Origin: Arion vulgaris
Lineage: Eukaryota; Mollusca; Gastropoda; Stylommatophora; Arionidae
DNA length: 64,000 nt
NCBI GenBank assembly: GCA_020796225.1
Contig: CM036759.1
Span: 25,466,313 to 25,530,312, forward strand
Reading direction: 5' to 3'
Position numbers and translations under genes: made by a program. This document shows, piece after piece, positions 1 to 11,973 of the stretch (position 1 is its first letter; each line of letters begins with the position of its first letter). The notes below the pieces were generated by a model. It worked only from the letters and a program-made list of their open reading frames with translations, did not search any database and had not been told where the DNA came from.

Positions 1-60
1 TGGTCCACAGTAAATTAAGCGCATGACCAGAGATCGCTGAAGAAGAAGAAGAAGAAGATT
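1..60 (-). repeat. Single copy of the 83-bp array unit with GAA tail
   Basis: TGGTCCACAGTAAATTAAGC and GCATGACCAGAGATCGCTGA, then (AGA)n, is the reverse complement of the unit found in tandem at 7460-8636. It looks like a retroposon 3' end. Confidence 0.8.
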
Positions 61-660
61 TTTGAACTGTGAGAAATGAGGAAGTCAACTGAATCGTTAT
101 TGAATCCTTGTACGTTTGATATCTTGACTCCAGCGAAGTAACTACTAATCTACACCAACTCACAACGTGTGTCTGATAGACCCCCAAAATAATACAGTAT
201 ATACCAGAAGCATTGATATCTTGTTTTATTTCTTTGTCTTTCCCCCTGCCTTCCTCGGCCAATTCCGTCTGCTTTAGTTCATAGGATTGTCTTATTGTTT
301 ACCTACTCCTTCTGTGTTTGTTTAGTCTGTCTCCTTGTTTAAACGTTCTCCCCCTCCCCTATACCACGTCCGCCTGTGTTAGTTTAGTCTGTCTACACAC
401 GTACCAGTTTCAGAGTTGTACGTTACAGTCTTACAAATAGTCTATACTGCTTATCTCTAATAGCTTATATTTGAAGTAAACTTTAATCTATATGACAGGC
501 ACATTTGAAATCTGTGAACAATCGGAGATCGATAATATGGATGACTGCAGTAAAAACTATGTACCAAACGTGAACTATCAAAACACGAATTAAGAAAGTT
601 TTATAAAACTCAACAAGAAAGTTGACATTTTGACAACAAGGTCGTATGAAGCAAAGGATA
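60..660. other. No gene seen
   Basis: AT-rich sequence; nothing recognised. Confidence 0.6.
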
Positions 661-892
661 CTTCGTCGAGTTCTCCATATTGACCACTTGTTAACCACTT
701 TGTGTGATTTGTATGTGATCTCTACTAAGAGCGATTATACGTTGTGCCAGTTATGCGCCTACAAGTAGACCAGTACATCCAATTTCTGCGACGCGTTTTA
801 TTACTAAGGTAGCTTTCCTAGGTCCTACATCAACCTGTAGGTCGCATGGGTACTATTCTTTGCTTCCCTTGCGGACTCCGGCACCACACGAG
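661..892 (-). mobile_element. SINE family A copy
   Basis: Minus-strand copy running from CTCGTGTGGTGCCGG (near 892) down to the CATATTGACCACTTGTTAAC block at the 3' end. It is diverged from other copies and lacks a long GAA tail. Confidence 0.75.
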
Positions 893-1789
893 CGGCAACG
901 GATACCAGACACATTATCACGGATACAGAAATGCGGGTGGTACTATATGAAAAACAGCACACAGAAAATGAGTGCCATTATTTTTCATATAATACTGTCA
1001 TTTTTGGCCATTAAATGTGTATTGCGTATCCTTTGCATTATAACGGTTTTGTGGTCGAAACGTAGATTTAGTATGTCGTTGCATTTTGTTAAGCTACCAT
1101 ACTTGGTGTTTCGATATTTGACATGGGTATAATCCACTGTGTTTAGATGTTCCAAATCATTGACACTATTTGAGAACTGTGTCATCTACATACCGTAATT
1201 TTGGAATCCTGTTTCCAGCAATTGTAAACGGGTACACAAAATTACAGTTTTTGTAATTCCTAACATTTCTCATTAAATGTTCTGTATAGATGTTGAATAA
1301 ATTTGGGGAGAGTGTGCATCCCTGTCTTACTTCCTTTTGCACTTCGAAACATGCTGATGTTTCTCCTGCTATTCTGACAGCTGTTTGTTGTTCGTGATAA
1401 GGTGTCTCTATTAGTTGTATCAAATGTGATGGGGAAACCCATGTCTTTCATGCAATTTCTGATGCTGCACATAGTCGAATGCTTTGGTGTAATCTACAAA
1501 ACAGGTATGGAGATCCTGAGTATATTATTCTCTGTATTTCTCAAAGATGTTTCTCATGTTAAAAATGTGGTCTCGTGTTTCTGCCATGTCTAAATCCTGC
1601 CTGGACTTCATGTATTTCAGATTCCAGCTTTCTTTCTATTCTTTTCATGATGATTCACAGTAGGATTTTGCTGATTAGTGCGATAGTACGGTAGTTGTTG
1701 CACATCTTTTAAGTTTTCTTTCTTTGGAATGAGGGGTATATATTTACCTTTTTATGTCTTGGGCCAGGCTGCACTATTCCAGATCTTCA

Positions 1790-3197
1790 CGCATATTGTG
1801 TGGTATTTTCGTACGCTAGCCTCCCTTCGTGCTTGGATTAGTTCAGTTGGTATATCGTCGCATATTGTATGGTAAATTTGTACGCTAGCCTCCCCTCTTG
1901 CTTAGTTCAGTTGGTATATCGTCGCATATTGTATGGTAAATTTGTACGCTAGCCTCCCTTATTGCTTGGATTAGTTCAGTTGGTATATCGTCGCATATTG
2001 TATGGTAAATTTGTACGCTAGCCTCCCCTCTTGCTTAGTTCAGTTGGTATATCGTCGCATATTGTATGGTAAATTTGTACGCTAGCCTCCCTTCTTGCTT
2101 AGATTAGTTCAGTTGGTATATCGTCGCATATTGTATGGTAAATTTGTACGCTAGCCCCCCTTCTTGCTTGGATTAGTTCAGTTGGTATATCGTCGCATAT
2201 TGTATGGTAAATTTGTACGCTAGCCTCCCTTCTTGCTTAGATTAGTTCAGTTGGTATATCGTCGCATATTGTATGGTAAATTTGTACGCTAGCCTCCCTT
2301 CTTGCTTGGATTAGTTCAGTTGGTATATCGTCGCATATTGTATGGTAAAGTTGTACGCTAGCCTCCCCTCTTGCTTAGTTCAGTTGGTATATCGTCACAT
2401 ATTGTATGGTAAATTTGTACGCTAGCCTCCCCTCTTGCTTAGTTCAGTTGGTATATCGTCGCATATTGTATGGTAAATTTGTACGCTAGCCTCCCATCTT
2501 GCTTAGATTAGTTCAGTTGGTATATCGTCGCATATTGTATGGTAAATTTGTACGCTAGCCTCCCTTCTTGCTAGGATTAGTTCAGTTGGTATATCGTCGC
2601 ATATTGTATGGTAAATTTGTACGCTAGCCTCCCCTCTTGCTTAGTTCAGTTGGTATATCGTCGCATATTGTATGGTAAATTTGTACGATAGCCTTCCCTC
2701 TTGCTAGGATTAGTTCAGTTGGTATATCGTAGCATATTGTATGGTAAATTTGTACGATAGCCTCCCTCTTGCTTAGTTCAGTTGGTATATCGTCGCATAT
2801 TGTATGGTAGTTTTGTACGCTAGCCTCCTTTTGCTAGGATTAGTTCAGTTGGTATATCGTCGCATATTGTATGGTAATTTGTACGCTAGCCTCCTTTGCT
2901 AGGATTAGTTCAGTTGGTATATCGTAGCATATTGTATGGTAAATTTGTACGCTAGCCTCCCCTCTTGCTAGGATTAGTTCAGTTGGTATATCGTAGCATA
3001 TTGTATGGTAAATTTGTACGATAGCCTCCTCTTGCTAGGATTAGTTCAGTTGGTATATCTGCATATTGTATGAGTAAATGTGTACGCTAGCCTCCCCTCT
3101 TGCTTAGTTCAGTTGGTATATCGTCGCATATTGTATGGTAAATTTGTACGATAGCCTCCCCTCTTGCTAGGATTAGTTCAGTTGGTATATCGTCGCA
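1790..3197. repeat. 69/63-bp tandem array derived from LINE RT codons
   Basis: About 21 head-to-tail copies of a 69-bp unit; many lack six bases (63 bp), and the rightmost copies carry small indels. On the minus strand the unit is 23 codons and reads ICDDIPTELIQARREASV followed by QIYHT, a piece of the RT that surrounds the array. The common unit lengths 69 and 63 are both multiples of three, so the reading frame is kept through most of the array. Confidence 0.92.
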
Positions 3198-3451
3198 TCC
3201 TGGTGTCTTCCCCTTCTTCAAACTTTTTATAGCTGATCGTACTTCCTCTATCATAGGTTCTGGCTATTTCTCTCCAGTTTCCTGAATTCTGTCTGAGTTT
3301 GTGTGTGTGTTGTCCTCTTACGTTTTTCTACAATATTAATTCCACCTCTCTAGCTCTAGTATTGCATTGCTGTCCATTAGTATGTTTCCATTTTTGTCAT
3401 CTATTGTGTGCAATGATGGTTTGAATTCGCATGTTAATGCTTTAATTTTTT

Positions 3452-3660
3452 CGCCTGTGTGGTGCCAGGGCCCGCAAGGGAAGCAAAGAATAGTACCACT
3501 GCGACCTACAAGGCATGTCGTAAGAGACGACTGAGGTAGGGGCCTAGGGAAACTATAATATATCTAGTACAACGTACAATCGCTCTTGGGCTCAGATCAC
3601 ATACAAATGACACCAAGTTGTTAACAAGTGGTCGATATGGAGCGTTCGAAGAAGAAGAAA
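3452..3660 (+). mobile_element. SINE family A copy inside LINE
   Basis: Starts CGCCTGTGTGGTGCCAGGGC, contains the GGCATGTCGTAAGAG core and ends GCGTTCGAAGAAGAAGAAA. A 10-bp target duplication CTTTAATTTT (3440-3449 and 3661-3670) flanks it, and the LINE frame continues on both sides, so the SINE landed in an existing LINE. There is an internal deletion before TATCTAGTACAACG. Confidence 0.85.
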
Positions 3661-3751
3661 CTTTAATTTTCTTTAACATTTCTCCATCTTTCCTTTGCAA
3701 GTGGAGACCTACTATACTTATATATATACTTTATCTACTATATATATATAT

Positions 3752-3845
3752 CATCATCATCAAGGTGCGTATCCTTTATAGGACGTTGCTCTCTTTTACA
3801 GCACATCTGAAATGCATTCTGTCTCTAGCCAGTTCACCCACTTTG
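3752..3845 (-). mobile_element. LINE/SINE 3'-end fragment with CATCATCATC tail
   Basis: ATCATCATCATCAAGGTGCG and TTTATAGGACGTTGCTCTCT also occur at 23518-23612. The GATGATGAT tail on the minus strand suggests a retroposon 3' end. Confidence 0.6.
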
Positions 3846-4021
3846 TTGATGGTCATATTCATGGTTTTTTAAAATATCTTGTAGCCATCTTCTTCTTGGT
3901 CTGCCTCTGTGTTCTGGGACCCTGCCCTCTAGTATATATATATATATACACACACACTAATTTGTATAAAGTAAAGGAACCCGTCTTTATCTCTCTCTCT
4001 TTGTCTTTTACCCCGGTTGGC

Positions 4022-4200
4022 CTAGGCCCCAACCAACTCATGACAAGTCTTCCTATCTCTAACTATCTCCTGCAGCTCCCTCCAGCTCTTCTTTATATTG
4101 TTGATCTCCGCCTCCAAATCTCGTCTCCATGTATTTCTCGGCCTCCCTTCTTTCGCTGTCCTTGCGGGTTCCAGGCAAGGACCCTTCTTGTTATATTCCC
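4022..4200 (-). pseudogene. LINE ORF2 C-terminal fragment
   Basis: The minus frame reads EGRPRNTWRRDLEAEINNI, then KKSWRELQEIVRDRKTCHE and LVGA followed by a stop at 4022-4024. G-R-P-R-x-T-W-R-R is the usual non-LTR ORF2 end. A 3' UTR-like tail follows to about 3950. Confidence 0.8.
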
Positions 4201-4295
4201 TCCGGTTTTCGCAAAGTGTGTCCTATGCAGCGCCAGCGTCTTTTTTTAACCTGTACCCGTCTTTATACATGAAGTATATTAGTGATTACAGTGTT

Positions 4296-4440
4296 AGAGC
4301 TGTATTTTTCTTTGACCTACGGCGTACACTTGATGATGTTGTCAATATCACACCCGCAACCTTTGTTTCCCAGTGTTTCTCTGGTACCCAATTGGAACTG
4401 GGTCGACTTGAGAGTCGTTACGATCGAAAAGAATTGCACA
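4296..4440 (-). mobile_element. SINE family E, 3' portion
   Basis: Reverse complement of the E body: GAGAAACACTGGGAAACAAA, then GTGTGATATTGACAACATCA. The tRNA-like head is lost. Confidence 0.65.
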
Positions 4441-4444
4441 CGTG

Positions 4445-7256
4445 AAACGTAAATCCTGAGCAAGGCTGGATAATAAAACTAGGTAGATATACGTTTTAAC
4501 ATACACAACAACCAGGGACTTTTAAGTCCTTCCCAAATCTATCGCTAAACCTAAAGTTATGTATAATGCTATGTGTGTCTGTCACTTCATATGTGAAAGT
4601 TATTAAGAATTATTTGTTATCTACCCTGTGACAGTCACAACTTTCCGATCGTGAAATATTCGCAATTAAAAGTAAATTATTGATTTCAACCAAGTAATTC
4701 ACCACAAGTTAACCGTTTTTAAGATCAAGATAAAAAAAATTTAATGATTTAACCGTTAAATGTTCATCAAATGTGAAAGTGTTTGTGTGTTTGATCGTTG
4801 TTACTAAGACACAGCCAACTTTAATTTTGGGCTGCATAACTGACCTGGGAAACCCTGACCTAGTTTGGTTTTTGGGGGCTGGATTTTATGTTTGATATAA
4901 CACTGCAAGCTGTTTTGCAATTTTACTCAATTCTATGAATCTATGGTTATTTATTGATGAAAAATATTCATAATACCGATATTTCTAATTGTTAACTTAA
5001 CTTATTGCATAATATAGTCCTGATTTAGCATATTGTGTTGATTTTAATATGAATTCGTTTATATACAACAATACTGGATTGTGAAGTCACGTGATGGCTG
5101 TGGTCTTATTTACTAGAATTGTTTACCTCTGAATCCGCTGGCCGTATGAGTTTATAGTTGGCTGTGACTAAGGATACTTTGTGATCCGATACTGGAGGGG
5201 ATTCATGGAAGTTGTCACCATGTGGTTACCGCCTTGGGTGACACAGATAATACGGGTTCTCTAGCTGACACCAACACTAGTAACACCCATGTGTGGTTGA
5301 CACCTGAGAGTTGTCTATTGTTGTTTGTCAAAGGACGTCACACCTACACATTGTTATAGGTACATGCTAGAAGTCCTGACTTGAAGAATATACCCGCCTT
5401 GATTTGATTATTTATGAAATATCAGAAGTAGCAGTCACAGTGATCGTTCGCATGATCTTGTGCAGATAAGATAAACACGACCACGGAGACGTGCGTACAG
5501 TGTATACAAACATTCTCAAATGTCAATAATCGACGTGAAACTGAGTTTTATTTGTTAGTATCAAGGTACAAAGGTATGTTGTAATACAAATGCCTGTTGG
5601 TATTTTCCAGGTCAAGTATGTACGATCCTTTTACTTCCAAATAAACACCTCCACATCTCCACATATTTTCCGTTGTACATGTATAGGTTTTTTGTTTTGG
5701 ATCGTACGTATTTACATCAGTACATAAAGCCATACAAGTTATATCTCATCACGCCCGCCTGCCAGCGTGTTCGTAGCGCGTTGGACGACGGTGTGGGCGA
5801 TCACTCTCTGTCCGCTAATATTAATCACGCCGTAATTAACCTTTCATATAAATATATGAAACCCAATTCTGTATTTCAATCTTTATTATATGCATATATT
5901 TCACCTATATAGCACCTTTACATCTACAACACATATATCATATTCATACATATATATATAACATACAATATAGTCCCAACATGATTACCTCACTCTGAAA
6001 ATGATATATCACCTTACAATATAAAATGCTAAACTATAACCACTTGATTATATAAGCACAAATCTTCACTATTCAAGTCCTACACTCTATTGAATATCTA
6101 ATACAAGTTCATCACATAATTGTATTGTACAGGTTAGTCTGAAGTCCTTAGAATGCCTCTGTCTATTTTAAAATGTTAATAGTTTTCTGTGGAATAGCTG
6201 TTCGGTAGAGTGTCCCATGGGTCTGTTACTTGTGACTTCGAAGATATCTATTTCTTCAAAGTGTCTAGTTTCTGTCTCTTGATGAAAGTTTGCTTTTATA
6301 CATTAAGATCATATCTGTAAAACGAGGCTCTGATAGCTTGGTCACTTTTCTACAAATGGCGATTTAGAAGATATATATTTCCAGTTGAACAGGTAAGGCT
6401 TTCTCTAGTGCTGTCTGTCTCTATAAGATGCTACTTCTATTCTCTATCAGATTTGTCTATAGGTCTGATCGTGGCTACTCTGCTGTGTGGATCTATTTAT
6501 GAATCTGCTGTCCACACTACACATGTCTAGTTATACTCACATTACCGAAGTCAGCGTTGGTCGTCTCTTCAACTCAGCACACTGGGCCATTCCGTCTGCC
6601 CCTTTTGCGAGTTTTGCAACACTCTCTCCATGTTCGGCAAATCACTATCCGAGTTCTAAAAGTCTTTCTGCTAAGTCTCTTCTGCTAAGTTGCTACTGCT
6701 AAGTTGTTTCTCTCTCTATGTGTCCTATCGGAGTGTCTAACCATACTCACATATTCGAACTCAATTTCAGTCTCTTCAACGCAGCACACTGGGCCATTCC
6801 GTCTGCCCTTTGCGAGCTCTGCAAATTTCTCTACGTTCTGCACGTCTCTTCTCTTGCTGAATTTTCGTCACCGTCTATTTATATGGGACCAAAAACCCAC
6901 CTTTGTCTTGCCCCAAAATATCTCCATTTCGTTTCATTATCATACTAATGATTACTGACTCTACCGGTGCCTATCTTCCTGAGAAATCGTCCATAAATCT
7001 GTCCGGCATCCCTGCTTAATTTCCAATCTCAGTCTTTAACAAATGAGGTCAACCTACTTATCTTTCGGAAATTCATGTAGTATTTCCATAATGGCTTCGT
7101 CTGCCTAATTTATTTTGGGGAAACCTAGCCGTTGCATTTTTAAACAGCTCGTGGGGTCGCCCTACTTAATTAAACTTTTGAACTTTTGACTTGTTTTTCT
7201 GTGGCCTATTGGAATTTGATACCTTTTTGTCCTGCTCACCCACGAACACTATTACA
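4445..7256. other. AT-rich stretch without gene
   Basis: Apart from the SINE C head at 5752, I see only a partial duplication: CAGCACACTGGGCCATTCCG occurs near 6577 and 6784 with similar flanks. No splice-supported exons were recognised. Confidence 0.55.
5752..5812 (+). mobile_element. SINE family C head fragment
   Basis: CGCCCGCCTGCCAGCGTGTT and GTAGCGCGTTGGACGACGG match the first 60 bp of family C; the rest is unrelated. Confidence 0.6.
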
Positions 7257-7412
7257 ACGGATGACAAGCCCCCTGTGAGTGCGGTTCAATTCCGCGGGCT
7301 GGGAGAAAAGCCACAGTTTCTCCAGAGTTACGGTGTTCGTGGCACCGAACCGATGGGTTTCGATGTCCATGGCACCGAGTCGAAGAGCTGAAAGCTCAAG
7401 TGCTTTATCGAA
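7257..7412 (+). mobile_element. SINE family C (tRNA-derived), 5'-truncated
   Basis: Contains the B-box-like GCGGTTCAATTCCGCGGGCT and the family C body (GTGTTCGTGGCACCGAACCG; GAAAGCTCAAGTGCTT). The A-box half is missing. Confidence 0.8.
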
Positions 7413-7459
7413 AATGTTTTTAAAAAGTCATCACACAAATATATTCTTCTTCTTCGACG

Positions 7460-8636
7460 ATCTCTGGTCATGCGCTTAATTTACTGTGGACCACAAACTG
7501 GGTAGTCAGCTTTAGCGATCTCTGGTCATGCGCCTAGTTTACTGTGGACCATAAACTGGGTAGTCAGCTTCAGGTCTGTCAGGTTTCTTCTTCTTCAGCG
7601 ATCTCTGGTCATGCGCTTAGTTTACTGTGGACCATAAACTGGGCAGTCAGCTTCAGGTCTGTCAGGTTTCTTCTTCTTCAGCGATCTCTGGTCATGCGCT
7701 TAGTTTACTGTGGACCATAAACTGGGCAGTCAGCTTCAGGTCTGTCAGGTTTCTTCTTCTTCAGCGATCTCTGGTCATGCGCTTAGTTTACTGTGGACCA
7801 TAAACTGGGCAGTCAGCTTCAGGTCTGTCAGGTTTCTTCTTCTTCAGCGATCTCTGGTCATGCGCTTAGTTTACTGTGGACCATAAACTGGGCAGTCAGC
7901 TTCAGGTCTGTCAGGTTTCTTCTTCTTCAGCGATCTCTGGTCATGCGCTTAGTTTACTGTGGACCATAAACTGGGCAGTCAGCTTCAGGTCTGTCAGGTT
8001 TCTTCTTCTTCAGCGATCTCTGGTCATGCGCTTAGTTTACTGTGGACCATAAACTGGGTAGTCAGCTTCAGGTCTGTCAGGTTTCTTCTTCTTCAGCGAT
8101 CTCTGGTCATGCGCTTAGTTTACTGTGGACCATAAACTGGGCAGTCAGCTTCAGGTCTGTCAGGTTTCTTCTTCTTCAGCGATCTCTGGTCATGCGCTTA
8201 GTTTACTGTGGACCATAAACTGGGCAGTCAGCTTCAGGTCTGTCAGGTTTCTTCTTCTTCAGCGATCTCTGGTCATGCGCTTAGTTTACTGTGGACCATA
8301 AACTGGGCAGTCAGCTTCAGGTCTGTCAGGTTTCTTCTTCTTCAGCGATCTCTGGTCATGCGCTTAGTTTACTGTGGACCATAAACTGGGCAGTCAGCTT
8401 CAGGTCTGTCAGGTTTCTTCTTCTTCAGCGATCTCTGGTCATGCGCTTAGTTTACTGTGGACCATAAACTGGGCAGTCAGCTTCAGGTCTGTCAGGTTTC
8501 TTCTTCTTCAGCGATCTCTGGTCATGCGCTTAGTTTACTGTGGACCATAAACTGGGCAGTCAGCTTCAGGTCTGTCAGGTTTCTTCTTCTTCAGCGATCT
8601 CTGGTCATGCGCTTAGTTTACTGTGGACCATAAAAT
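7460..8636 (+). repeat. 83-bp tandem array from a GAA-tailed retroposon end
   Basis: About 14 near-identical units containing CGATCTCTGGTCATGCGCTT and GGCAGTCAGCTTCAGGTCTG, separated by TTCTTCTTCTTCAG. Unit starts at 7599, 7682 and 7765 show the exact 83-bp period. The first two units are shorter or variant. Confidence 0.95.
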
Positions 8637-8718
8637 GAGCTGTCAGTTTTTAGGTAAAAAAATATATACTTGAACAATGACAGCAACATATAATTCATCT
8701 GCGTCTCATACTTCACAA

Positions 8719-8976
8719 CTTCTTCTTCAAACTCTCCATATCGACCATTTGTTAACCACTCTTTGTGATTTGTATGTGATCTGAGCCTAAGAGCGATTGT
8801 TCGTTGTGCCAGTTATGCACCTACAAGTAGACCAGCACATCTGATTTCTGCGCTGCTTTTTATTTACTAGGGTAGCTTCCATAGGCTCCTACCTTAGTCG
8901 CCTCTTATGACATGCCCTGTAGGCCCCAGTGGTGCTATTCATTGCTTCCCTAGCGGGCCCCGGTACAACACGGGTG
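8719..8976 (-). mobile_element. SINE family A copy
   Basis: Near full length on the minus strand, with the GAA tail at 8719 and the 5' head CACCCGTGTTGTACCGG at 8976. It lies 80 bp after the end of the 83-bp array. Confidence 0.85.
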
Positions 8977-9397
8977 ACTTCACAGCTGAATATGAACATT
9001 TAAATCTCATAGTTACAAAAATTAAAGAACCCGTATTCATTCTTCTTCTTCAATGATCCAGCGGCACTTGAGCTTTTGCCCTTCGGCCCAATGCTATGTA
9101 GTGGTATCTGCATGTGTTTGTAAGTTGTTCTTTTGTTACGTATAATGTGTTACATTTATCTGGCCTTGGAGGAAGACATTGTAGTATTTTGGGGAATACG
9201 GTGTCATGTCCGTGCTTTGTTTTGAATAACGGCACGCGATAGGTGGATGTGGGATAATCCACATTGTTCAGTGGCGTTCCATATGTTAGCGGAGGAAAGA
9301 AGGTATCTTTTATCTCTTTTTTCTGGAGGTTTACCACAACCTCACTGCACATACCTACTACATATCTACTTTATAGAACTGCTTTTTTTGGTAACTT

Positions 9398-9640
9398 GGA
9401 TGTCTGTGGCTGAAGCGGTAGTGAGCTCTATCACAACCCAAGTGTACCTGCCTCAAACTCCGCGTCGGACATTTTGGAAGCAAATTTGTTCCAGTGGATT
9501 TTTATGAACGGTAGAAATAGACATCACCGTTAAGAAAACAATGACAAACTACTGAATGTATAAGTAATGCCTAAAAATCAACGACCCGTTAACTGTAGTT
9601 GATGGCATCGTCCTGTAAAAGAATACGCTGCAATTTTCAT
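9398..9640 (+). mobile_element. SINE family D (tRNA-derived) variant
   Basis: Head GTCTGTGGCTGAAGCGGTAG, middle GAAAACAATGACAAACTACT and end GTTGATGGCATCGTCC follow family D order; the region around the B box is altered. Confidence 0.7.
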
Positions 9641-9756
9641 TTCATATTATAACCAGTTCTGTATTATACTTCACTATTGTTTACAATAACTGGGGAAAGG
9701 AAGAAGGGGGGCTCCTGGAAGACGAGCCAAGGGACGATTATGACGATGGTGGCAAC

Positions 9757-10012
9757 CGCCCGAGTGGTTACCGGGGCCCACATTTGGGGTGTAAAGAATA
9801 GAACCACTGTTACCTGCCATGCATGTCGTAAGAGGCGACTAAGGAGGTTTGGCTGAAATCGGATGCACGTGTGTCCTAAACATGTAGAAGTCTATATGTT
9901 TAGGGGCCTACCAAACCAATGTGCAACGTATACATGTTCTTGGCAAAGATCAAACATATCACAAAGAGTGATTAAAATTGGTGGTAAAGAACGAACGCAA
10001 AGAAGAAGAAGA
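9757..10012 (+). mobile_element. SINE family B copy
   Basis: Near full length: CGCCCGAGTGGTTACCGG head, GCATGTCGTAAGAGGCGACT core, ATTAAAATTGGTGGTAAAGA block and GAA tail. The head resembles the A-box region of tRNA-Ser/Leu, but no convincing B box was found. Confidence 0.85.
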
Positions 10013-10193
10013 CGATGGTGGCAACAGGATATTAAATAAACCGTGAACATGACGTTAGAGAAGACGGGAGAACTTGCTAGAGACTGAGACTTCTTTTCAG
10101 ACGGACTGTGATGAGAGCAACGTTCTGCAAAGGGCATGCTACATGATGATTAGGGTATGATACGCGATGGGTTAACGCTACGTATGTAACGTA

Positions 10194-10428
10194 GGTGGCG
10201 TCTGTGGCCTAGGGTTAGTGACTCTGTCTATTAACCCCGACGTTCTGAGTTCGAATCACGCTGCGGACAGTTTGCTTGCAAATTGTTTCCGTTGATTTTA
10301 ACAAAAGGACGATGGCGCCACCCGTTCAGAAAGCAATGGCAAACTACTGAACGTATAAGTGGTGCCTAGAAAATCAACGACTTGTTTACTGTGGTTGATG
10401 GCTACGTCCTTTGGGATATGCCACGATT
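10194..10428 (+). mobile_element. SINE family D copy
   Basis: The tRNA-like head has GGCGTCTGTGGCCTAGGG (A-box region) and GAGTTCGAATCACGC (B box). The body contains CAGAAAGCAATGGCAAACTA and TTGATGGCTACGTCCTTT. Confidence 0.85.
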
Positions 10429-10566
10429 TTCATCATGTAACGTTCAATATTCGAATCGAACAAAATAATTGTGGGTTCATTTCGTACAATCGGTGTTCCA
10501 TAATTGAATAAATCTTACTCGCATACATCCCACAAACGTGTTTCTAGAAATGTTAAATGACAGGCA

Positions 10567-10760
10567 TTTTTTTCCGATCCAGAAGCACTTGAGCTTTCAG
10601 TTCTTCGACTCGGTGCCATGGACATCGTAACCATTCGGTTCGGGGCCACGAACACCGTAAATCTGGGAAACCTGTGGTTTTTCTGCCATCCCGCGGAATT
10701 GAACCCGCACTCACAAAGGGTTTGTCACCCGCAGTCCAACGCGCTACGGGCACGCGGGCA
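10567..10760 (-). mobile_element. SINE family C copy
   Basis: Minus strand. The head GCCCGCGTGCCCGTAGCGCG, the GCGGGTTCAATTCCGCGG B box and the 3' end AAGTGCTTCTGGATCGGAAA are all present. Confidence 0.85.
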
Positions 10761-11401
10761 TTGACAGATATTTAACACTCTACAGTCAGCAAAGAGTACG
10801 GGATTCAAAGAAAAATACTTTACGCAATTTTTGCTGTTTAATATGGTAAATAAATAGACAGTAGATAGGTATTAAAGACCTCTGTAAAAAAAAACCAGTT
10901 GATAAAACACAGGATTGGCACCCGTGTATGATATGTATAATATGACACGTCTAGTTGGTAGGTAGAGGGTTTACCAGATTGTCTCGCTTCACTGCGTACT
11001 CACATTTTGTATGTATTTGTAACTGTCGTTGATATTGTAACAATCCTTCGTCTCCATGCTTGTCAGATATTGTATTATTCGTAGTACTTGTTGAACTAAT
11101 GTATTGGAAGTTGTTACAGACAAACTTGAACTTTGCTGGCTGTGTTCTGCACTAACAGACGCGTTAGATTCAACAGTTGTCGTGATGTTGTTTTATTCAT
11201 AAAATCTGATGTTCTCAAGATGATTATGGTAAGTTATTTTGTTCATTCTATGATCAATAAATAAACAATGTACAGGTATTAAGAGCTTGCGAAAAAACAA
11301 ATAGACAGACACAGGATTCAAACCACTTACCCTCATTTCTTACGACACCCATCGTCTAGTCTAGCAATACGAGCATCCTTACGAACACAACCAGCGCGCC
11401 A
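10761..11401. other. No gene seen
   Basis: AT-rich. A short dispersed motif (AATAAACA..GTACAGGTATTAAGAGCTT) near 11260 recurs near 13962; nothing else recognised. Confidence 0.5.
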
Positions 11402-11640
11402 TAAACACGTTGAGAGTCGCGATAGTATTGTAGTTAGTGCACTTGCTTCGTAGTCGCGTGGTCCCAGGGTCAAATTCTCAAGATTGAGTGGGATTTTGTC
11501 AGACAGCAACGGCTCTCAAATTGACCCAACGTCAATTGGGTACCAGAGAGACACTGGGAAGTAGAAGCGGCCGGCGTGATGTTGACCACTTTACACATCG
11601 TGTGCCGTTGGTGAAATAAATAAACCGACTCTACACCGTA
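11402..11640 (+). mobile_element. SINE family E (tRNA-derived) copy
   Basis: Head with TAGTTAGTGCACTTGCTTCG and a weakened B box GGTCAAATTC, then GAGAGACACTGGGAAGTAGA and CGGCGTGATGTTGACC. About 60 bp around 11490-11550 duplicates the tail of the tRNA-like region. Confidence 0.78.
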
Positions 11641-11849
11641 TCACATCACATGGGATGAGTTCTTTACTTGTTTAAACATAGAAGTCGACGTAGTATAAAC
11701 TGGTGTCTATCACCAATCTTTATTGGTTCGTCTTATTTTTTTTTCTGCGTTTAGGTCAGTGGTCGTGGTAGATCATAATATTTATCATTATCTTTTTTTT
11801 TCGTTCGCTCGATATTAATTCAGGCGTAGTCATGCAGAAACCACTGGTG

Positions 11850-11973
11850 CTGGCATACTTGTAGGCGTATAACTGGCACAACATATAATCGCTGTCATAG
11901 GTTCAGGGCTCCCTATCCGATCACAAAGAGTGGTTTAACAAGTGGTAGATATGGCGCGTTCAAAGACGAATGT
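11850..11973 (+). mobile_element. SINE family A, 5'-truncated
   Basis: Only the 3' half remains: GTGCTGGCATACTTGTAGGC, an ACTGGCACAACATATAATCG block, and CACAAAGAGTGGTTTAACAA. Confidence 0.7.

Larger units (their letters stand above)
1175..3730 (-). pseudogene. RTE/BovB-like LINE reverse-transcriptase fragment, expanded internally
   Basis: Read on the minus strand from 3730, the frame runs KDGEMLKKIKALTCEFKP, is interrupted by SINE A (3452-3660), then continues through EEVRSAIKSLKKGKTPG to DDIPTELIQ, the fingers/palm region of a non-LTR reverse transcriptase. Next come about 21 tandem copies of a 69-bp unit (listed separately). After them the RT resumes and reaches EVRQGCTLSPNLFNIYTEH and LRYVDDTVLK near 1180; the catalytic motif is YVDD where YADD is usual. 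Stops and frameshifts are present, so it is dead. The remainder to about 990 is too decayed to assign. Confidence 0.8.
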
